Below, piece after piece: positions 40,206-49,690 of a DNA stretch of 64,000 bases. Location: assembly GCF_000720475.1 (NCBI RefSeq), contig NZ_JOAP01000005.1, positions 372,001 to 436,000 of the forward strand, in the 5' to 3' direction. This DNA comes from Streptomyces aureocirculatus (GTDB taxonomy: Bacteria > Actinomycetota > Actinomycetes > Streptomycetales > Streptomycetaceae). The translations under genes and the position numbers were made by a program. Each line of letters begins with the position of its first letter. Position 1 is the first letter of the stretch. The notes under the pieces were generated by a model. The model saw nothing but the letters and a program-made list of their open reading frames with translations, made no database searches and had not been told where the DNA came from.

Positions 40206-42548
40206 TCAGCAGGCGCCCAGGTCCTGCCACACGCCCCACTGGCCGGTGGAGCCGGGCTCCTCGCCCTTCGTCCACCACTTGGACTTCCAGGTGTGCGACT
40301 TGTGGGACACGGTCGTCCCCGATCCGTACTCGGACGTCGCGCCCCAGGTGGGTGCGGTGCACTTGGCGGGCGGGTCCGTCGGGCCGGGCGGGTCCGTCGG
40401 GCCCGGTGGGTCGGTGGGTCCGGGGCCCGTGCCGGGCTCGACCACGGTCGTGCCGCGGGCCAGGTCACCGGCGAGGGCGTACTTGGTGCCGCCGATGTCC
40501 ACCGTCCAGTTCGACGGCGTCGACACCGGCAGGTAGTAGTTGAACGACAGGTCCACGGACGCGCCGGGCGCCAGCGTCTGCCAGGCGGGCAGCTTCAGCG
40601 AGACACGGTTGAAGTCGCCCTTCAGACCGCCGACGTTGCTGCCCGTGTGTCCTGTGCTGATCACCTTCGTGCCGAAGCCGGACTGGTCGGAGGCGTTGGC
40701 GGGCGCCGAGGTCCCGTAGTCGAACTGGAACTCCGTGCCGCCGGGCAGCGTCGCCCTCGTGTTGTTGGTGATCTTCAGCTTGGGCGTGATCGGGTAGTTG
40801 GAGTCACCGAGCTTGAACTCGCCGAACTCCACCCCGATGTTCACGGCCTTGGCGGGCAGGTCCTTGCCCGCGACCTTCGCGCCGTAGGGTGCCGCCGACT
40901 TGAACTTCTCGTACATCGCCGTCGTCAGCGTGTCGCCGATCTCGTACTGGCCCTTGGCGGAGTTGTACGAGTAGTCGCCCGCGAGCTCCCACACCATCGT
41001 GCCGCCGATGCCCTTGTCCACCACGTAGTCGGCCTTGGCCTTCACCGACTGCTCGTCCTCGGTGGACAGGAAGACCTTCTTCTCGGCGTTCCACAGCCAG
41101 GGCGCGACCAGCGTCGAGTCGTACTTGCGGGCGTAGGAGCCGGTGAGCCTGGTGTCGGCGGCGAAGCCGTACTTGGTCACATAGTCCCCGACGACGCCCT
41201 TCTCCAGGTTCTTGGCGTGCCACATCGGGTTGGAGCCCGCCGGGGACTCCTTGCCGTTGTCGTCCTTGTCGTGCCAGAGGTTGTCGATGCCGACGGCGCC
41301 GTCACCGCACTTGGTGAGCCCGGAACCGGCGGGGCAGTTCGTCGCGGCCGCCTTGCCCCACAGGCCGTCCGTGCCGCCCTGCACGTTCTTGAAGCCGCGC
41401 GTGTAGTAGGGCAGCCCGATGTTGATGCGCCCCGCGGGCATCGAGCCGCGGAAGTAGTGGTAGGCCCAGTCGGTGTTGAGGTACCCGACACCGCCGTACT
41501 GCTGGCTGCCGTACACCCCCGCGGCCGCGAGCTCCGCGTCCTTGCCGTCGTCGTACAGGGAGGCGTTCGGGCCGACGTACTCGTTCCAGGCGCCGTGCAG
41601 GTCGTACGACATGATGTTGACGTAGTCCAGGTACTTCTGGACCTGGAACGTCTCCATGCCGCGCAGCAGATAGCCGGACGACGGCGCGGCGACGGTCAGC
41701 AGGTAGTGCCTGCCGTCGGCGGCACCGGCCCGGTCCAGCTTCTCGCGCAGTGTCTTCATCAGGACGGCATAGCCCTTGACCAGGCCCGCGCGGCGGGCGT
41801 TGGCGAGCTGCCAGTCCAGCGGGTTGCCCGCGTCCTTCATCGTCGTCGGGTACTCGTAGTCGATGTCGACGCCGTTGAAGCCGTACTTCTTTATGAAGGC
41901 GACGGTGGAGTCCGCGAAGGTCTCGATGCCCGCCTGGTTCACCGAGCCGTCCGCGTTGGTGGCCATGGAGTAGAAGCCGCCGGAGCCGACGCGCTTGCCG
42001 TCGTCGCCGATGTAGCCGCCGGTCTCGGCCCAGCCGCCCACCGACACCATCGTCTTGACGTTCGGGTGCTTCTTCTTGAACTTATTCAGCAAATTGAAGT
42101 GACCCTTGTAGGCGAAGGCGGGGTCCATCTCCGCGCCCGCGACGCCCGGCCAGGTCATTCCGGTGGCGGCGTTCTTCTCGCCGTCACCGCCCACGGAGAT
42201 CTTGTTGTCGCTCCCGATGTGTGCGAAGGCGTAGTTGAGGTGGGTGACCTTGTCCCAGGGGATGTCGGAGGCGAGGTAGGCGGGCTCGCCGTTCTTGCCG
42301 GTGCGCCAGCCGGTGAAGTAGCCGATGACGCGGCGCTGGTGGTCGGCGCCCATCTTCTCGCGTCCTTCGGCGTCGTACACGGAGCAGTAGGGGACGTCCA
42401 CGCCGGGGGTCTGATAGAGGCCGTCGGGCCTGCAGGACGCGTCGTCGGCGGCGTGCGAGGTCGTCGCGGCGAGGGTGCTCATCAGCAGACCGGCGACCGC
42501 GGCGCCTGCTGCCAGGAGCGTGGCTCTCGCTCGGGTGGGGGTGGGCAC
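40206..42548 (-). CDS. multidomain GH18 chitinase with chitin-binding domain
   Basis: A 780-residue secreted chitinase starting at GTG 42548 (AGGAGGA upstream). Signal peptide residues 1-33 end in TTSHA-ADD. The GH18 catalytic domain (about 70-560) has SVGGW and NGVDIDYE at 225-232; the general acid Glu232 and Asp228/Asp230 are present, but the first Asp of DxxDxDxE is Asn225. Next is a beta-sandwich domain (about 580-710), a GPTDPP repeat linker, and a C-terminal CBM5/12-type module ([20 protein letters not shown]). It degrades chitin outside the cell. The promoter carries the paired boxes of Streptomyces chitinase genes. Confidence 0.94.
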   Translation of the reverse strand: MPTPTRARATLLAAGAAVAGLLMSTLAATTSHAADDASCRPDGLYQTPGVDVPYCSVYDAEGREKMGADHQRRVIGYFTGWRTGKNGEPAYLASDIPWDKVTHLNYAFAHIGSDNKISVGGDGEKNAATGMTWPGVAGAEMDPAFAYKGHFNLLNKFKKKHPNVKTMVSVGGWAETGGYIGDDGKRVGSGGFYSMATNADGSVNQAGIETFADSTVAFIKKYGFNGVDIDYEYPTTMKDAGNPLDWQLANARRAGLVKGYAVLMKTLREKLDRAGAADGRHYLLTVAAPSSGYLLRGMETFQVQKYLDYVNIMSYDLHGAWNEYVGPNASLYDDGKDAELAAAGVYGSQQYGGVGYLNTDWAYHYFRGSMPAGRINIGLPYYTRGFKNVQGGTDGLWGKAAATNCPAGSGLTKCGDGAVGIDNLWHDKDDNGKESPAGSNPMWHAKNLEKGVVGDYVTKYGFAADTRLTGSYARKYDSTLVAPWLWNAEKKVFLSTEDEQSVKAKADYVVDKGIGGTMVWELAGDYSYNSAKGQYEIGDTLTTAMYEKFKSAAPYGAKVAGKDLPAKAVNIGVEFGEFKLGDSNYPITPKLKITNNTRATLPGGTEFQFDYGTSAPANASDQSGFGTKVISTGHTGSNVGGLKGDFNRVSLKLPAWQTLAPGASVDLSFNYYLPVSTPSNWTVDIGGTKYALAGDLARGTTVVEPGTGPGPTDPPGPTDPPGPTDPPAKCTAPTWGATSEYGSGTTVSHKSHTWKSKWWTKGEEPGSTGQWGVWQDLGAC

Positions 42549-42646
42549 GTCGGTTCCTCCTGGGGAGGCTCGGTGTCGCACAGCGAACGGGGACGGTGGC
42601 CCACGGTGTGCGCACACCGGACGGGCTTCTCCTCGGAGTGACGCAG

Positions 42647-42688
42647 ACGTTAAAAGGACTAGACCAGTGCGTCAATAGGTATGGACCA
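42647..42688 (-). promoter_or_regulatory. chitinase promoter with paired TGGTCY boxes
   Basis: Reading the minus strand: box 1 TGGTCCATACCT (42688-42677), -35 TTGACG (42675-42670), box 2 TGGTCTAGTCCT (42666-42655), and -10 TAACGT (42652-42647) with a 17-bp spacer. The paired 12-bp direct repeats are the element known to mediate chitin induction and glucose repression in Streptomyces. Box 2 with its flanks also resembles the DasR site (ACTGGTCTAGACCA). Confidence 0.85.
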
Positions 42689-42790
42689 AACCGCCTCCCC
42701 GAGTGGTGGGGAGATCCTGTGAGCCAGCCCACAGGATCTCGCCCGCACGGCCGTGACCAGGCGTGGCACACTGGTTGCGTACCAGTAGCA

Positions 42791-42917
42791 GCGCACTCCG
42801 GGGTCGGTGTAATTCCGAACCGGCGGTTACAGTCCGCGACCCGGCCGCCTCCAGCGGTCGGTTGACCAGGTGAAATTCCTGGACCGACGGTGAAAGTCCG
42901 GATGGGAGGCAGTGCGC
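42791..42917 (+). promoter_or_regulatory. FMN riboswitch (RFN element)
   Basis: The closing stem P1 is perfect: GCGCACT (42791-42797) with AGTGCGC (42911-42917). Conserved RFN blocks are in order: GGGGTCGGTG, AATTCCGAACCGGCGGT, AGTCCGCGAC, GACCAGGTGAAATTCCTGGACCG split around 42860-42890, GGTGAAAGTCCGGATGGGAG. A perfect 10-bp hairpin (42930-42951) lies just downstream and may belong to the expression platform. It controls the riboflavin operon, which begins at 43115. Confidence 0.95.
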
Positions 42918-43114
42918 GGCGAGCGGGCACACGCATGGAGATCCATGCGTGGGCGTCGTCCTCGCCGTAGTGGCTCGGTTCCGCGAGGGACCGGTCTCTT
43001 TCGGCGTCGGCGAACCCGGCGATCAGCGATGACGCCGATCCACCCGCTCGTACGTGTCGATGTCATGTCATCGACGAGCCCCGGAGTCCGTGCCCGAAGA
43101 GGCAGGAGGACCCG

Positions 43115-44455
43115 GTGGCCACCGCAGCCGAAACGACCGCCATGCGGCGCGCTCTCGCGCTCGCCGCGCGCGGACTCGGCTTCACAAGCCCCAACCCGGT
43201 CGTCGGCTGCGTCGTCCTCGACGCCACCGGAGCGAGCGTCGGCGAGGGCTACCACCAGCGGGCGGGCGGCCCGCACGCCGAGGTGCACGCGCTGCGCGCG
43301 GCCGGCGACAAGGCCCGTGGCGGCACCGCCGTCGTCACCCTCGAACCCTGCAACCACACCGGCCGCACCGGCCCCTGTGCCCAGGCCCTCCTCGACGCCG
43401 GGATCGCCCGCGTGGTGTTCGCCGTCGGCGACCCCACCCCGGACGCGACCGGCGGCGCGGCCACCCTGCGCGCGGCCGGCGTCGACGTCGAGTCCGGGCT
43501 GCTCGCCGAGGAGGCGGAGACCGGCAACGCCGCGTGGCTGACCTCGGTACGCACCGGCCGCCCCCACGTCACCTGGAAGTACGCGGCCACGCTCGACGGC
43601 CGAGTCGCCGCCGCCGACGGCACCAGCCGCTGGATCAGCTCCGCTCAGTCACGCGCCGATGTGCACCGGCTGCGCGCCGAGTGCGACGCCGTCGTCGTCG
43701 GCTCCGGCACCCAGCGCGCCGACGACCCCCATCTGGCGGTGCGCGGCCCCCTCCTCGCCGAGGGCGCCCCACAGCCCCTGCGCGTCGTCGTCGACACCCA
43801 CGGCACCGCGGTGCGCCCCGGCGCCCGCGTCCTGGACGACGCGGCACCCACCCTGGTGGCGGTGGCGGAGGACACCCCGGCGCTGCCCGGCGTGGACACC
43901 GTCCACCTCCCGTACGCGGACCCGGGCGGCCCGGAACTCCCGTACGCGGACCGGGGCGGCCCGGAACTTCCGTACGCGGACCGGGGCGGCCCGGAACTTC
44001 CGTACGCGGACCGGGGCGGCCCGGAACTTCCGTACGCGGACCGCGGCGGCGACGCCGGGCTCCCGCGCGGAGGTCGCGGTGGCGCCGAAGCGGCCCCGAC
44101 GGGCGGCGGCGCCCCGCGTGGCCGCCGCGGTCGCGGGGGTCGCGGAGGTCGCGGAGGTCGCGGAGGTCTCGACGTGCACGCGCTGCTCGCGGCCCTGCAC
44201 GCCCGCGGAGTGCGGTCCGTGCTTCTCGAAGGCGGTCCGACCCTCGCCGGGGCCTTCGTGGCCGCGGGCGCGGTCGACCGTGTCGTCGGCTATCTCGCGC
44301 CCGCGCTGCTCGGCGCGGGCCCCGCGGCCCTCACCGGCGGCGGAATCACCACCCTCACCGAAGCGTTGCGCCTCGACGTGCGCGAGTGCGTGGCGCTCGG
44401 ACCCGATCTGCGTATCACCGCGACCGTCGCGGCCCACGGAACGAAGGAGCACTGA
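43115..44455 (+). CDS. ribD: bifunctional riboflavin deaminase-reductase RibD with repeat insertion
   Basis: RibD deaminates and then reduces the pyrimidine intermediate of riboflavin synthesis. Residues 1-145 form the zinc deaminase (GPHAEVHAL, LEPCNHTGRTGPC); the reductase follows (TWKYAATLDGRVAA, SSAQSRADVHRLRA, VLLEGGPTLAG). At 446 residues the protein is longer than usual because of an insertion at about residues 265-350. The insertion holds four and a partial copies of LPYADRGGPE and then a Gly/Arg-rich GGRGGRGG run, just before LDVHALLAALHARG. The frame stays open. GTG 43115 has AGGAGG upstream. Confidence 0.95.
   Translation: MATAAETTAMRRALALAARGLGFTSPNPVVGCVVLDATGASVGEGYHQRAGGPHAEVHALRAAGDKARGGTAVVTLEPCNHTGRTGPCAQALLDAGIARVVFAVGDPTPDATGGAATLRAAGVDVESGLLAEEAETGNAAWLTSVRTGRPHVTWKYAATLDGRVAAADGTSRWISSAQSRADVHRLRAECDAVVVGSGTQRADDPHLAVRGPLLAEGAPQPLRVVVDTHGTAVRPGARVLDDAAPTLVAVAEDTPALPGVDTVHLPYADPGGPELPYADRGGPELPYADRGGPELPYADRGGPELPYADRGGDAGLPRGGRGGAEAAPTGGGAPRGRRGRGGRGGRGGRGGLDVHALLAALHARGVRSVLLEGGPTLAGAFVAAGAVDRVVGYLAPALLGAGPAALTGGGITTLTEALRLDVRECVALGPDLRITATVAAHGTKEH
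43907..44050 (+). repeat. 30-bp tandem repeat inside ribD
   Basis: Four 30-bp units (43907-43936, 43937-43966, 43967-43996, 43997-44026) plus a 24-bp partial unit to 44050. Units 3 and 4 are identical; unit 2 differs from them by one base. Downstream (44130-44167) is a second tract of 9-bp GGTCGCGGA units. Both keep the reading frame. Confidence 0.95.
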
Positions 44456-45130
44456 GTGTTCACCGGAATCGTCGAAGAGCTGGGCGAAGTCACCGCCGTG
44501 GAGAACCTGCACGACGCGTCCCGCTTCCGGCTGCGCGGTCCCGTCGTCACCGACGGCGCGAAGCACGGCGACTCCATCGCCGTGAACGGCGTGTGTCTGA
44601 CGGTCGTCACGCTCGACGGCGACGAGTTCACCGCCGACGTCATGGCCGAGACGCTCGACCGGTCCAGCCTGGGCGCCCTCGTACCCGGCTCGAAGGTCAA
44701 CCTGGAACGCCCGACGGCCGTCGGCGCCCGCCTCGGCGGACACATCGTGCAGGGCCACGTCGACGGCACCGGCACGCTCGTCGACCGCAAGGCCTCCGAG
44801 AACTGGGAGATCGTCAAGGTCTCGCTGCCCGGCCCACTCGCCCGCTACGTCGTCGAGAAGGGCTCCATCACCGTCGACGGCGTGAGCCTGACCGTCGTCG
44901 ACGCCGGACCCGACTACTTCACCATCAGCCTGATCCCCACGACGCTCGCCCTGACCACGCTCGGCAGCAAGCAGCCCGGCGACCCGGTCAACCTGGAGGT
45001 CGACATCGTCGCCAAGTACGTCGAGCGGCTGCTCGGCACCCGCGCCGAAGCGCCGGCCGAAGCCCCCGCCGAAGCCTTCGCCGACGCCCCCGCCGGGGCC
45101 GCGGCGGTTGCCGGGGAGGCCGGGCGATGA
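44456..45130 (+). CDS. ribE: riboflavin synthase alpha subunit
   Basis: Dismutates two 6,7-dimethyl-8-ribityllumazines to riboflavin. The 224-residue protein starts with the family N-terminus [10 protein letters not shown] and has two homologous barrels: NGVCLTVV and [12 protein letters not shown] in the first, DGVSLTVV and [11 protein letters not shown] in the second. GTG 44456 directly follows the ribD stop. The C-terminal tail after residue 198 is a repetitive [12 protein letters not shown] extension. The stop overlaps ribM (ATGA). Some authors call this gene ribC. Confidence 0.96.
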   Translation: MFTGIVEELGEVTAVENLHDASRFRLRGPVVTDGAKHGDSIAVNGVCLTVVTLDGDEFTADVMAETLDRSSLGALVPGSKVNLERPTAVGARLGGHIVQGHVDGTGTLVDRKASENWEIVKVSLPGPLARYVVEKGSITVDGVSLTVVDAGPDYFTISLIPTTLALTTLGSKQPGDPVNLEVDIVAKYVERLLGTRAEAPAEAPAEAFADAPAGAAAVAGEAGR

Positions 45131-45789
45131 GCACGTTCGACTGGCTGAACTCCGAGGCCTTCGCGGCCTTCGGCCAGCACATCATGTGGTCCGACATGGT
45201 CGGCAACAGCATCGGCCTGATCGCCCTCGCGCTCGGCTGGCGCCGCTCGGTGTGGACCTGGCCCGCGCAGTTCCTGTCCGGCGTCGTCCTCGTCGCCGCG
45301 TACGCCTCCGCGCAGTTGTCCGGCGGAGTCGGCAAGCAGCTCCTCGTCATCGGCGTCGCCGTCTGGGGCTGGCAGCAGTGGACGCGGGGCACGCGGCGCG
45401 CGCAGGACGGCACCATCGCCGTGCGCTTCGCCACCTGGAAGGAGCGCGGCGTCCTGCTCGGCGGCACCGCCGTCGGCACCCTCGCGGTCGGCACGCTCTT
45501 CACCGCCGTGCCCGACCTGTCCTGGAACCCCTGGCCGGACGCCTACATCTTCGTCGGCACGCTCGCCGCGATGGTCGCCCAGGCACGCGGCCTCGTCGAG
45601 TTCTGGTTCGCCTGGCTGCTCGTCGACCTCGTGGGCGTGCCCCTGGCGTTCTCCAGCGGCCTCGCCTTTTCCGGTCTTGTGTACGTCGTCTATCTCGCCC
45701 TCGTCCTGTGGGGCATGCGCGACTGGTGGCTGCGCTCGCGGCAGACCGCCGGGCAGCAGCAGCCCGCTCTGGAAGGAGCCCCGGCATGA
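45127..45789 (+). CDS. ribM: PnuC-like vitamin transporter, probable riboflavin importer RibM
   Basis: A 220-residue membrane protein of the PnuC family with about 7 helices ([68 protein letters not shown]). PnuC proteins carry nicotinamide riboside. The version encoded inside riboflavin operons of Streptomyces and Corynebacterium (RibM) transports riboflavin, and this one overlaps both neighbours (ATGA at each end) within an FMN-riboswitch operon. Riboflavin import is therefore the better call. Motif assignment is by recognition only. Confidence 0.88.
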   Translation: MSTFDWLNSEAFAAFGQHIMWSDMVGNSIGLIALALGWRRSVWTWPAQFLSGVVLVAAYASAQLSGGVGKQLLVIGVAVWGWQQWTRGTRRAQDGTIAVRFATWKERGVLLGGTAVGTLAVGTLFTAVPDLSWNPWPDAYIFVGTLAAMVAQARGLVEFWFAWLLVDLVGVPLAFSSGLAFSGLVYVVYLALVLWGMRDWWLRSRQTAGQQQPALEGAPA

Positions 45790-47120
45790 CCGCTCACCAG
45801 ACCCCCGCCGCCCCCCTGGCCGAGGCGCGGCACCCCGCGCGCCCGGCCTACTACACGGCCGACAACACCGAGGACCTCTGCCTCGACCCGGTGGAGATGG
45901 CGATCCGCGACATCGCCGCGGGCCGGCCCGTCGTGGTCGTCGACGACGAGGACCGCGAGAACGAGGGCGACCTCGTGATCGCCGCCGAGAAGGCGACGCC
46001 CGAAATAGTCGCCTTCATGATGAGCGAGTGCCGCGGTCTGATCTGCGCGCCCATGGAAGGCGACGAACTCGACCGGCTCCAACTGCCGCAAATGGTCGAG
46101 AACAACACCGAGTCGATGAGCACGGCCTTCACCGTCTCCGTCGACGCGAGCGGCGCGCACGGCGTCACCACCGGCATCTCCGCCGCCGACCGCGCCACCA
46201 CCCTCCAGCTCCTGGCGGGCGGGAAGGCCGGCGCCGGTGACTTCGTCCGGCCGGGACACATCTTCCCGCTGCGCGCCAAGGAGGGCGGCGTCCTGGTGCG
46301 CGACGGCCACACCGAGGCCGCCGTCGACCTCGCCCGGCTCGCGGGACTGCGCCCCGCGGGCGCGATCGTGGAGATCGCGGGCGAGGACGGCCGGATGCTG
46401 CGCCTGCCCGAGCTGATCCCGTTCGCCCGCAGGCACGGCCTGACGATCATCTCCATCGAGGACCTGATCGCCTACCGCCGCACCGCCGAGCCCACCGTGC
46501 GCCGTGAGGCCGAGGTCCGGCTGCCCACGACGTTCGGCGAGTTCACCGCGTACGGCTACCGCTCAACCGCCGACGGCGTCGAGCACGTCGCCCTGGTCCA
46601 CGGCGACATCGGCACCGGCGACGACGTGCTCGTACGCGTCCACTCCGAGTGCCTGACCGGCGACGTCTTCCACTCCCTTCGCTGCGACTGCGGCCCGCAA
46701 CTGGACGAGTCCATGCGGCGCATCACCGACGAGGGGCGCGGCGTCGTCGTCTATCTGCGCGGCCACGAGGGCCGCGGCATCGGCCTGCTCTCCAAGCTGC
46801 GCGCCTACGAACTCCAGGAGCGCGGCAGCGACACCCTGGACGCCAACCTCGAACTCGGCCTGCCCGCCGACGCCCGCGACTACGGCGCCGGCGCCCAGAT
46901 CCTGGAGGACCTCGGCGTACGCGGCCTGCGGCTCCTGACCAACAACCCGGACAAGGTCGACGCCCTCGCCCGGCACGGCCTGAAGGTCACGGCGCGCGAG
47001 CCCATGCCGGTCACCGTCGGCGAGCACAACCTGCGCTACCTGCGCACCAAGCGGGACCGCATGGGCCACGACCTGCCCTGGCTCGACACCCCCGACATGT
47101 CGGCCTGCGGCAACCAGTAG
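45786..47120 (+). CDS. ribBA: bifunctional DHBP synthase / GTP cyclohydrolase II
   Basis: Supplies both precursors of riboflavin: 3,4-dihydroxy-2-butanone 4-phosphate (N-terminal RibB) and the GTP-derived pyrimidine (C-terminal RibA). The 444-residue protein has [20 protein letters not shown] (RibB acid cluster), [14 protein letters not shown], and in the RibA half the zinc ligands [20 protein letters not shown] and [11 protein letters not shown] 45786 overlaps the ribM stop and has AAGGAG upstream. All ligand cysteines are present, so both activities are expected. Confidence 0.97.
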   Translation: MTAHQTPAAPLAEARHPARPAYYTADNTEDLCLDPVEMAIRDIAAGRPVVVVDDEDRENEGDLVIAAEKATPEIVAFMMSECRGLICAPMEGDELDRLQLPQMVENNTESMSTAFTVSVDASGAHGVTTGISAADRATTLQLLAGGKAGAGDFVRPGHIFPLRAKEGGVLVRDGHTEAAVDLARLAGLRPAGAIVEIAGEDGRMLRLPELIPFARRHGLTIISIEDLIAYRRTAEPTVRREAEVRLPTTFGEFTAYGYRSTADGVEHVALVHGDIGTGDDVLVRVHSECLTGDVFHSLRCDCGPQLDESMRRITDEGRGVVVYLRGHEGRGIGLLSKLRAYELQERGSDTLDANLELGLPADARDYGAGAQILEDLGVRGLRLLTNNPDKVDALARHGLKVTAREPMPVTVGEHNLRYLRTKRDRMGHDLPWLDTPDMSACGNQ

Positions 47121-47150
47121 CCACACCACCATCCGTTATTCGAAACAGAC

Positions 47151-47183
47151 CTCAGCAGACCTCAGCAGACCTCAGCAGACCTC
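47151..47183 (+). repeat. 10-bp tandem repeat before ribH
   Basis: CCTCAGCAGA is repeated three times (47151-47180) followed by CCT, ending just before the ribH ribosome-binding site AGGAG (47186-47190). It fills most of the 75-bp ribBA-ribH gap. Confidence 0.85.
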
Positions 47184-47195
47184 TAGGAGAAGCGC

Positions 47196-47681
47196 GTGAG
47201 CGGCAAGGGTGCCCCCGAACTGAGCGTGAAGAACTGTGGCGACCTGCGCGTCGCCGTCGTCGCCGCCCTGTGGCACGAGAAGGTCATGGACGGCCTCGTC
47301 GACGGCGCGCTGCGCGCCCTGCACGAGCTCGGCATCGACGAGCCGACCCTCCTTCGCGTGCCGGGCAGTTTCGAGCTGCCCGTCGTCGCCAAGGTCCTCG
47401 CGGGCCGCGGCTACGACGCGATCGTGGCCCTCGGCGTCGTCATCCGCGGCGGCACCCCGCACTTCGAGTACGTGTGCCAGGGCGTCACGCACGGCCTCAC
47501 CCAGGTGTCGGTGGACACCGGTGTGCCCATCGGCTTCGGCGTGCTGACCTGCGACACCGAGGAGCAGGCACTGGACCGCGCGGGCATCGAGGGCTCCACC
47601 GAGGACAAGGGCCACGAGGCGGTCACCGCCGCCGTGGCCACCGCGGCCACACTGCGTACCGTCTCCGAGCCCTGGCGGTAA
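47196..47681 (+). CDS. ribH: 6,7-dimethyl-8-ribityllumazine synthase
   Basis: Condenses the RibA/D and RibB products to lumazine, the substrate of RibE. The 161-residue protein has [30 protein letters not shown], the loop [20 protein letters not shown] with the catalytic His, and the phosphate-contact segment near [11 protein letters not shown] 47196 has AGGAG 6 bp upstream. It is the last riboflavin gene; hisE follows after 35 bp. Confidence 0.96.
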   Translation: MSGKGAPELSVKNCGDLRVAVVAALWHEKVMDGLVDGALRALHELGIDEPTLLRVPGSFELPVVAKVLAGRGYDAIVALGVVIRGGTPHFEYVCQGVTHGLTQVSVDTGVPIGFGVLTCDTEEQALDRAGIEGSTEDKGHEAVTAAVATAATLRTVSEPWR

Positions 47682-47700
47682 GCGGCAGGGCGCGGACGCG

Positions 47701-47719
47701 TAGAGTAAGCCCCATCATG
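47701..47719 (+). promoter_or_regulatory. possible -10 of hisE-hisG, near-leaderless start
   Basis: TAGAGT (47701-47706) fits a Streptomyces -10 hexamer and lies 10 bp before the hisE ATG (47717), which has no ribosome-binding site. A leaderless or nearly leaderless hisE transcript is possible. No good -35 is visible. Confidence 0.35.
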
Positions 47720-47989
47720 TCCAAGAAGACTTTCGAGGAACTCTTCACCGAGCTCCAGCACAAGGCCGCCAACGGCGACCCCGCCACCTCACGCACCGCG
47801 GAACTGGTGGACAAGGGCGTCCATGCCATCGGCAAGAAGGTCGTCGAGGAGGCCGCCGAGGTCTGGATGGCCGCCGAGTACGAGGGCAAGGAAGCGGCCG
47901 CCGAGGAGATCTCACAGCTCCTGTACCACGTACAGGTGATGATGGTCGCCCGCGGCATCTCCCTCAACGACGTGTACGCCCACCTCTAG
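47717..47989 (+). CDS. hisE: phosphoribosyl-ATP pyrophosphatase
   Basis: Second step of histidine synthesis, hydrolysing PR-ATP to PR-AMP. The 90-residue all-alpha protein has the metal-binding pattern [35 protein letters not shown]. It is a separate protein here, not fused to HisI, as usual in actinobacteria. No ribosome-binding site precedes ATG 47717. hisG follows after 83 bp that hold three CGCAGTCAC repeats (48008-48046). Confidence 0.96.
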   Translation: MSKKTFEELFTELQHKAANGDPATSRTAELVDKGVHAIGKKVVEEAAEVWMAAEYEGKEAAAEEISQLLYHVQVMMVARGISLNDVYAHL

Positions 47990-48072
47990 AGCGTGCGCTC
48001 ACCCCACCGCAGTCACGCTTCACCGCAGTCACTCCGCACGCAGTCACTCCTCACGCAAAGGAATCCGTCCTC

Positions 48073-48921
48073 ATGCTGCGCATCGCCGTCCCCAACAAGG
48101 GTTCACTGTCCGGACCTGCGTCGGCGATGCTGCATGAGGCCGGCTACCAGCAGCGCAAGGAGTCCAAGGAACTCGTCCTCGTGGACCCCGAGAACGAGGT
48201 CGAGTTCTTCTACCTGCGCCCGCGCGACATCGCGATCTACGTCTCGTCCGGCAAGCTCGACATCGGCATCACCGGACGTGACCTGCTGATCGACTCCGGC
48301 GCCAACGCCGAGGAGATCCTGCCGCTCGGCTTCGCCCGCTCCACCTTCCGCTTCGCCGCCAAGCCCGGCACCGCGCAGGGCATCGACGACCTGGCGGGCC
48401 GCACGGTCGCCACCTCCTACGAGGGCATCGTCGCCAAGCACCTCGCCGACAGCGGTATCGACGCCTCCGTCATCCACCTCGACGGCGCCGTCGAGACCGC
48501 CATCGAGCTGGGCGTCGCCCAGGTCATCGCGGATGTCGTCGAGACCGGCACCAGCCTGCGCAACGCGGGCCTCGAAGTCTTCGGCGAGCCGATCATGAAG
48601 TCCGAGGCCATCGTCATCCGGCGCACCGGCGCCGGGACCGACGACCCGAAGGTGCAGCAGTTCCTGCGCCGCCTCCAGGGCGTCCTGGTCGCCCGGACGT
48701 ACGTGATGATGGACTACGACTGCCGTGCCGAGCACCTGGAGCAGGCCGTCGCCCTCACCCCGGGCCTGGAGTCGCCCACCATCTCGCCGCTGCACAACGA
48801 AGGCTGGGTCGCGGTGCGCTCCATGGTCCCCACCAAGGACGCCCAGCGGGTCATGGACGACCTGTACTCCATCGGCGCGCGGGCCATCCTGACCACCGCC
48901 ATCCACGCCTGCCGCCTCTGA
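48073..48921 (+). CDS. hisG: ATP phosphoribosyltransferase (long form)
   Basis: First and feedback-regulated step of histidine synthesis. The 282-residue length and the C-terminal ACT-like regulatory domain (from about residue 210, ending PTKDAQRVMDDLYSIGARAILTTAIHACRL) mark the hexameric long form, which does not need HisZ. The PRPP-binding segment is VIADVVETGTSLRNAGL. ATG 48073 follows AAAGGAA. The hisE-hisG order is standard in actinobacteria. Confidence 0.97.
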   Translation: MLRIAVPNKGSLSGPASAMLHEAGYQQRKESKELVLVDPENEVEFFYLRPRDIAIYVSSGKLDIGITGRDLLIDSGANAEEILPLGFARSTFRFAAKPGTAQGIDDLAGRTVATSYEGIVAKHLADSGIDASVIHLDGAVETAIELGVAQVIADVVETGTSLRNAGLEVFGEPIMKSEAIVIRRTGAGTDDPKVQQFLRRLQGVLVARTYVMMDYDCRAEHLEQAVALTPGLESPTISPLHNEGWVAVRSMVPTKDAQRVMDDLYSIGARAILTTAIHACRL

Positions 48922-48941
48922 CCGTGCCGGAGAGCGCCGCC

Positions 48942-49445
48942 ATGCCAGACAAGACCGTGCAACCCGGGCCGCAGGACCGGCCCGCCCTGCCCGTCACGTT
49001 CCGGCCCGCACGGACGCGGGCGGTCCTGCTCACCGCGGGGGTCACGATCCTCGTGGTCCTCGCCGTGATCGCCATGCTGCTGCCCAACCTCAGCCCGGGG
49101 GAGCGGACCAGTTTCGTCTTCACCGGCGCGCTGCTGCTCGGCGTCCTCGTCCTGCTGAGCAGGCCGAAGGTGGTCGCCGACGAAACGGGCGTGACCGTGG
49201 TCAACATCGCCACGAGCCGCCGCCTGGAGTGGGCCGAGATCGTACGGGTCAACCTGCGCCCCGGCGACCCCTGGGTGTTCCTCGACCTCACCGACGGCAC
49301 CAGCCTGCCCGCCCTCGGCATCCAGCCCGGCATCGCGAGGCAGCGCGCCGTGAGCGACGCCCGCGCGCTGCGGGCCCTCGCCGACGAGCGCGCGGGCCGC
49401 GAAAGCGGTGGCGGCACGGGACGGGGCGGCACCACCACCGACTGA
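48942..49445 (+). CDS. PH-domain membrane protein
   Basis: A 167-residue protein with two hydrophobic segments (about residues 27-48 and 59-75) followed by a PH-like domain (VVADETGVTVVNIATSRRLEWAEIVRVNLRPGDPWVFLDL). It starts at ATG 48942 (GGAGAG upstream), 20 bp after hisG. Members of this family often lie after hisG in actinobacteria, and their function is unknown. The C-terminal 15 residues are Gly/Thr-rich. Confidence 0.8.
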   Translation: MPDKTVQPGPQDRPALPVTFRPARTRAVLLTAGVTILVVLAVIAMLLPNLSPGERTSFVFTGALLLGVLVLLSRPKVVADETGVTVVNIATSRRLEWAEIVRVNLRPGDPWVFLDLTDGTSLPALGIQPGIARQRAVSDARALRALADERAGRESGGGTGRGGTTTD

Positions 49446-49690
49446 TGTCAGGGCCGGAAATCAGGGAGGACTCGGGGCATCCCGAACTGACGCGTCGGCG
49501 TCCGACGTGATTAACCTGGTGGCGGGGCAGGCACGACGGGCCGCCCCGCCCCCGAGGGCCGGCGCGGCCCGACCGGGGCTCCTGCTACCGAGGAGTGACA
49601 CCCTCCGGCGATGGACGGATCGTCCTGTAGTACGTGCGCCGCCCCCTCCCCGCAACCGGGCATCCGATTCCCGGACGAGGCGGCGGCATC

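Noticed and set aside
40372..40434. Direct repeats near the chitinase 3' end, considered as a mobile repeat.
   Set aside because: They encode the GPTDPP linker between chitinase domains, a normal feature of Streptomyces chitinases.
43907..44050. 30-bp repeats considered as a CRISPR array.
   Set aside because: The units are contiguous with no spacers and lie in frame inside ribD.
49446..49690. GC-rich leader before the first CNNM-type gene, considered as a magnesium (M-box) or manganese (yybP-ykoY) riboswitch because of the gene family.
   Set aside because: Only short fragments such as GGCTCCTG resemble the M-box; the conserved blocks and their order are not found.
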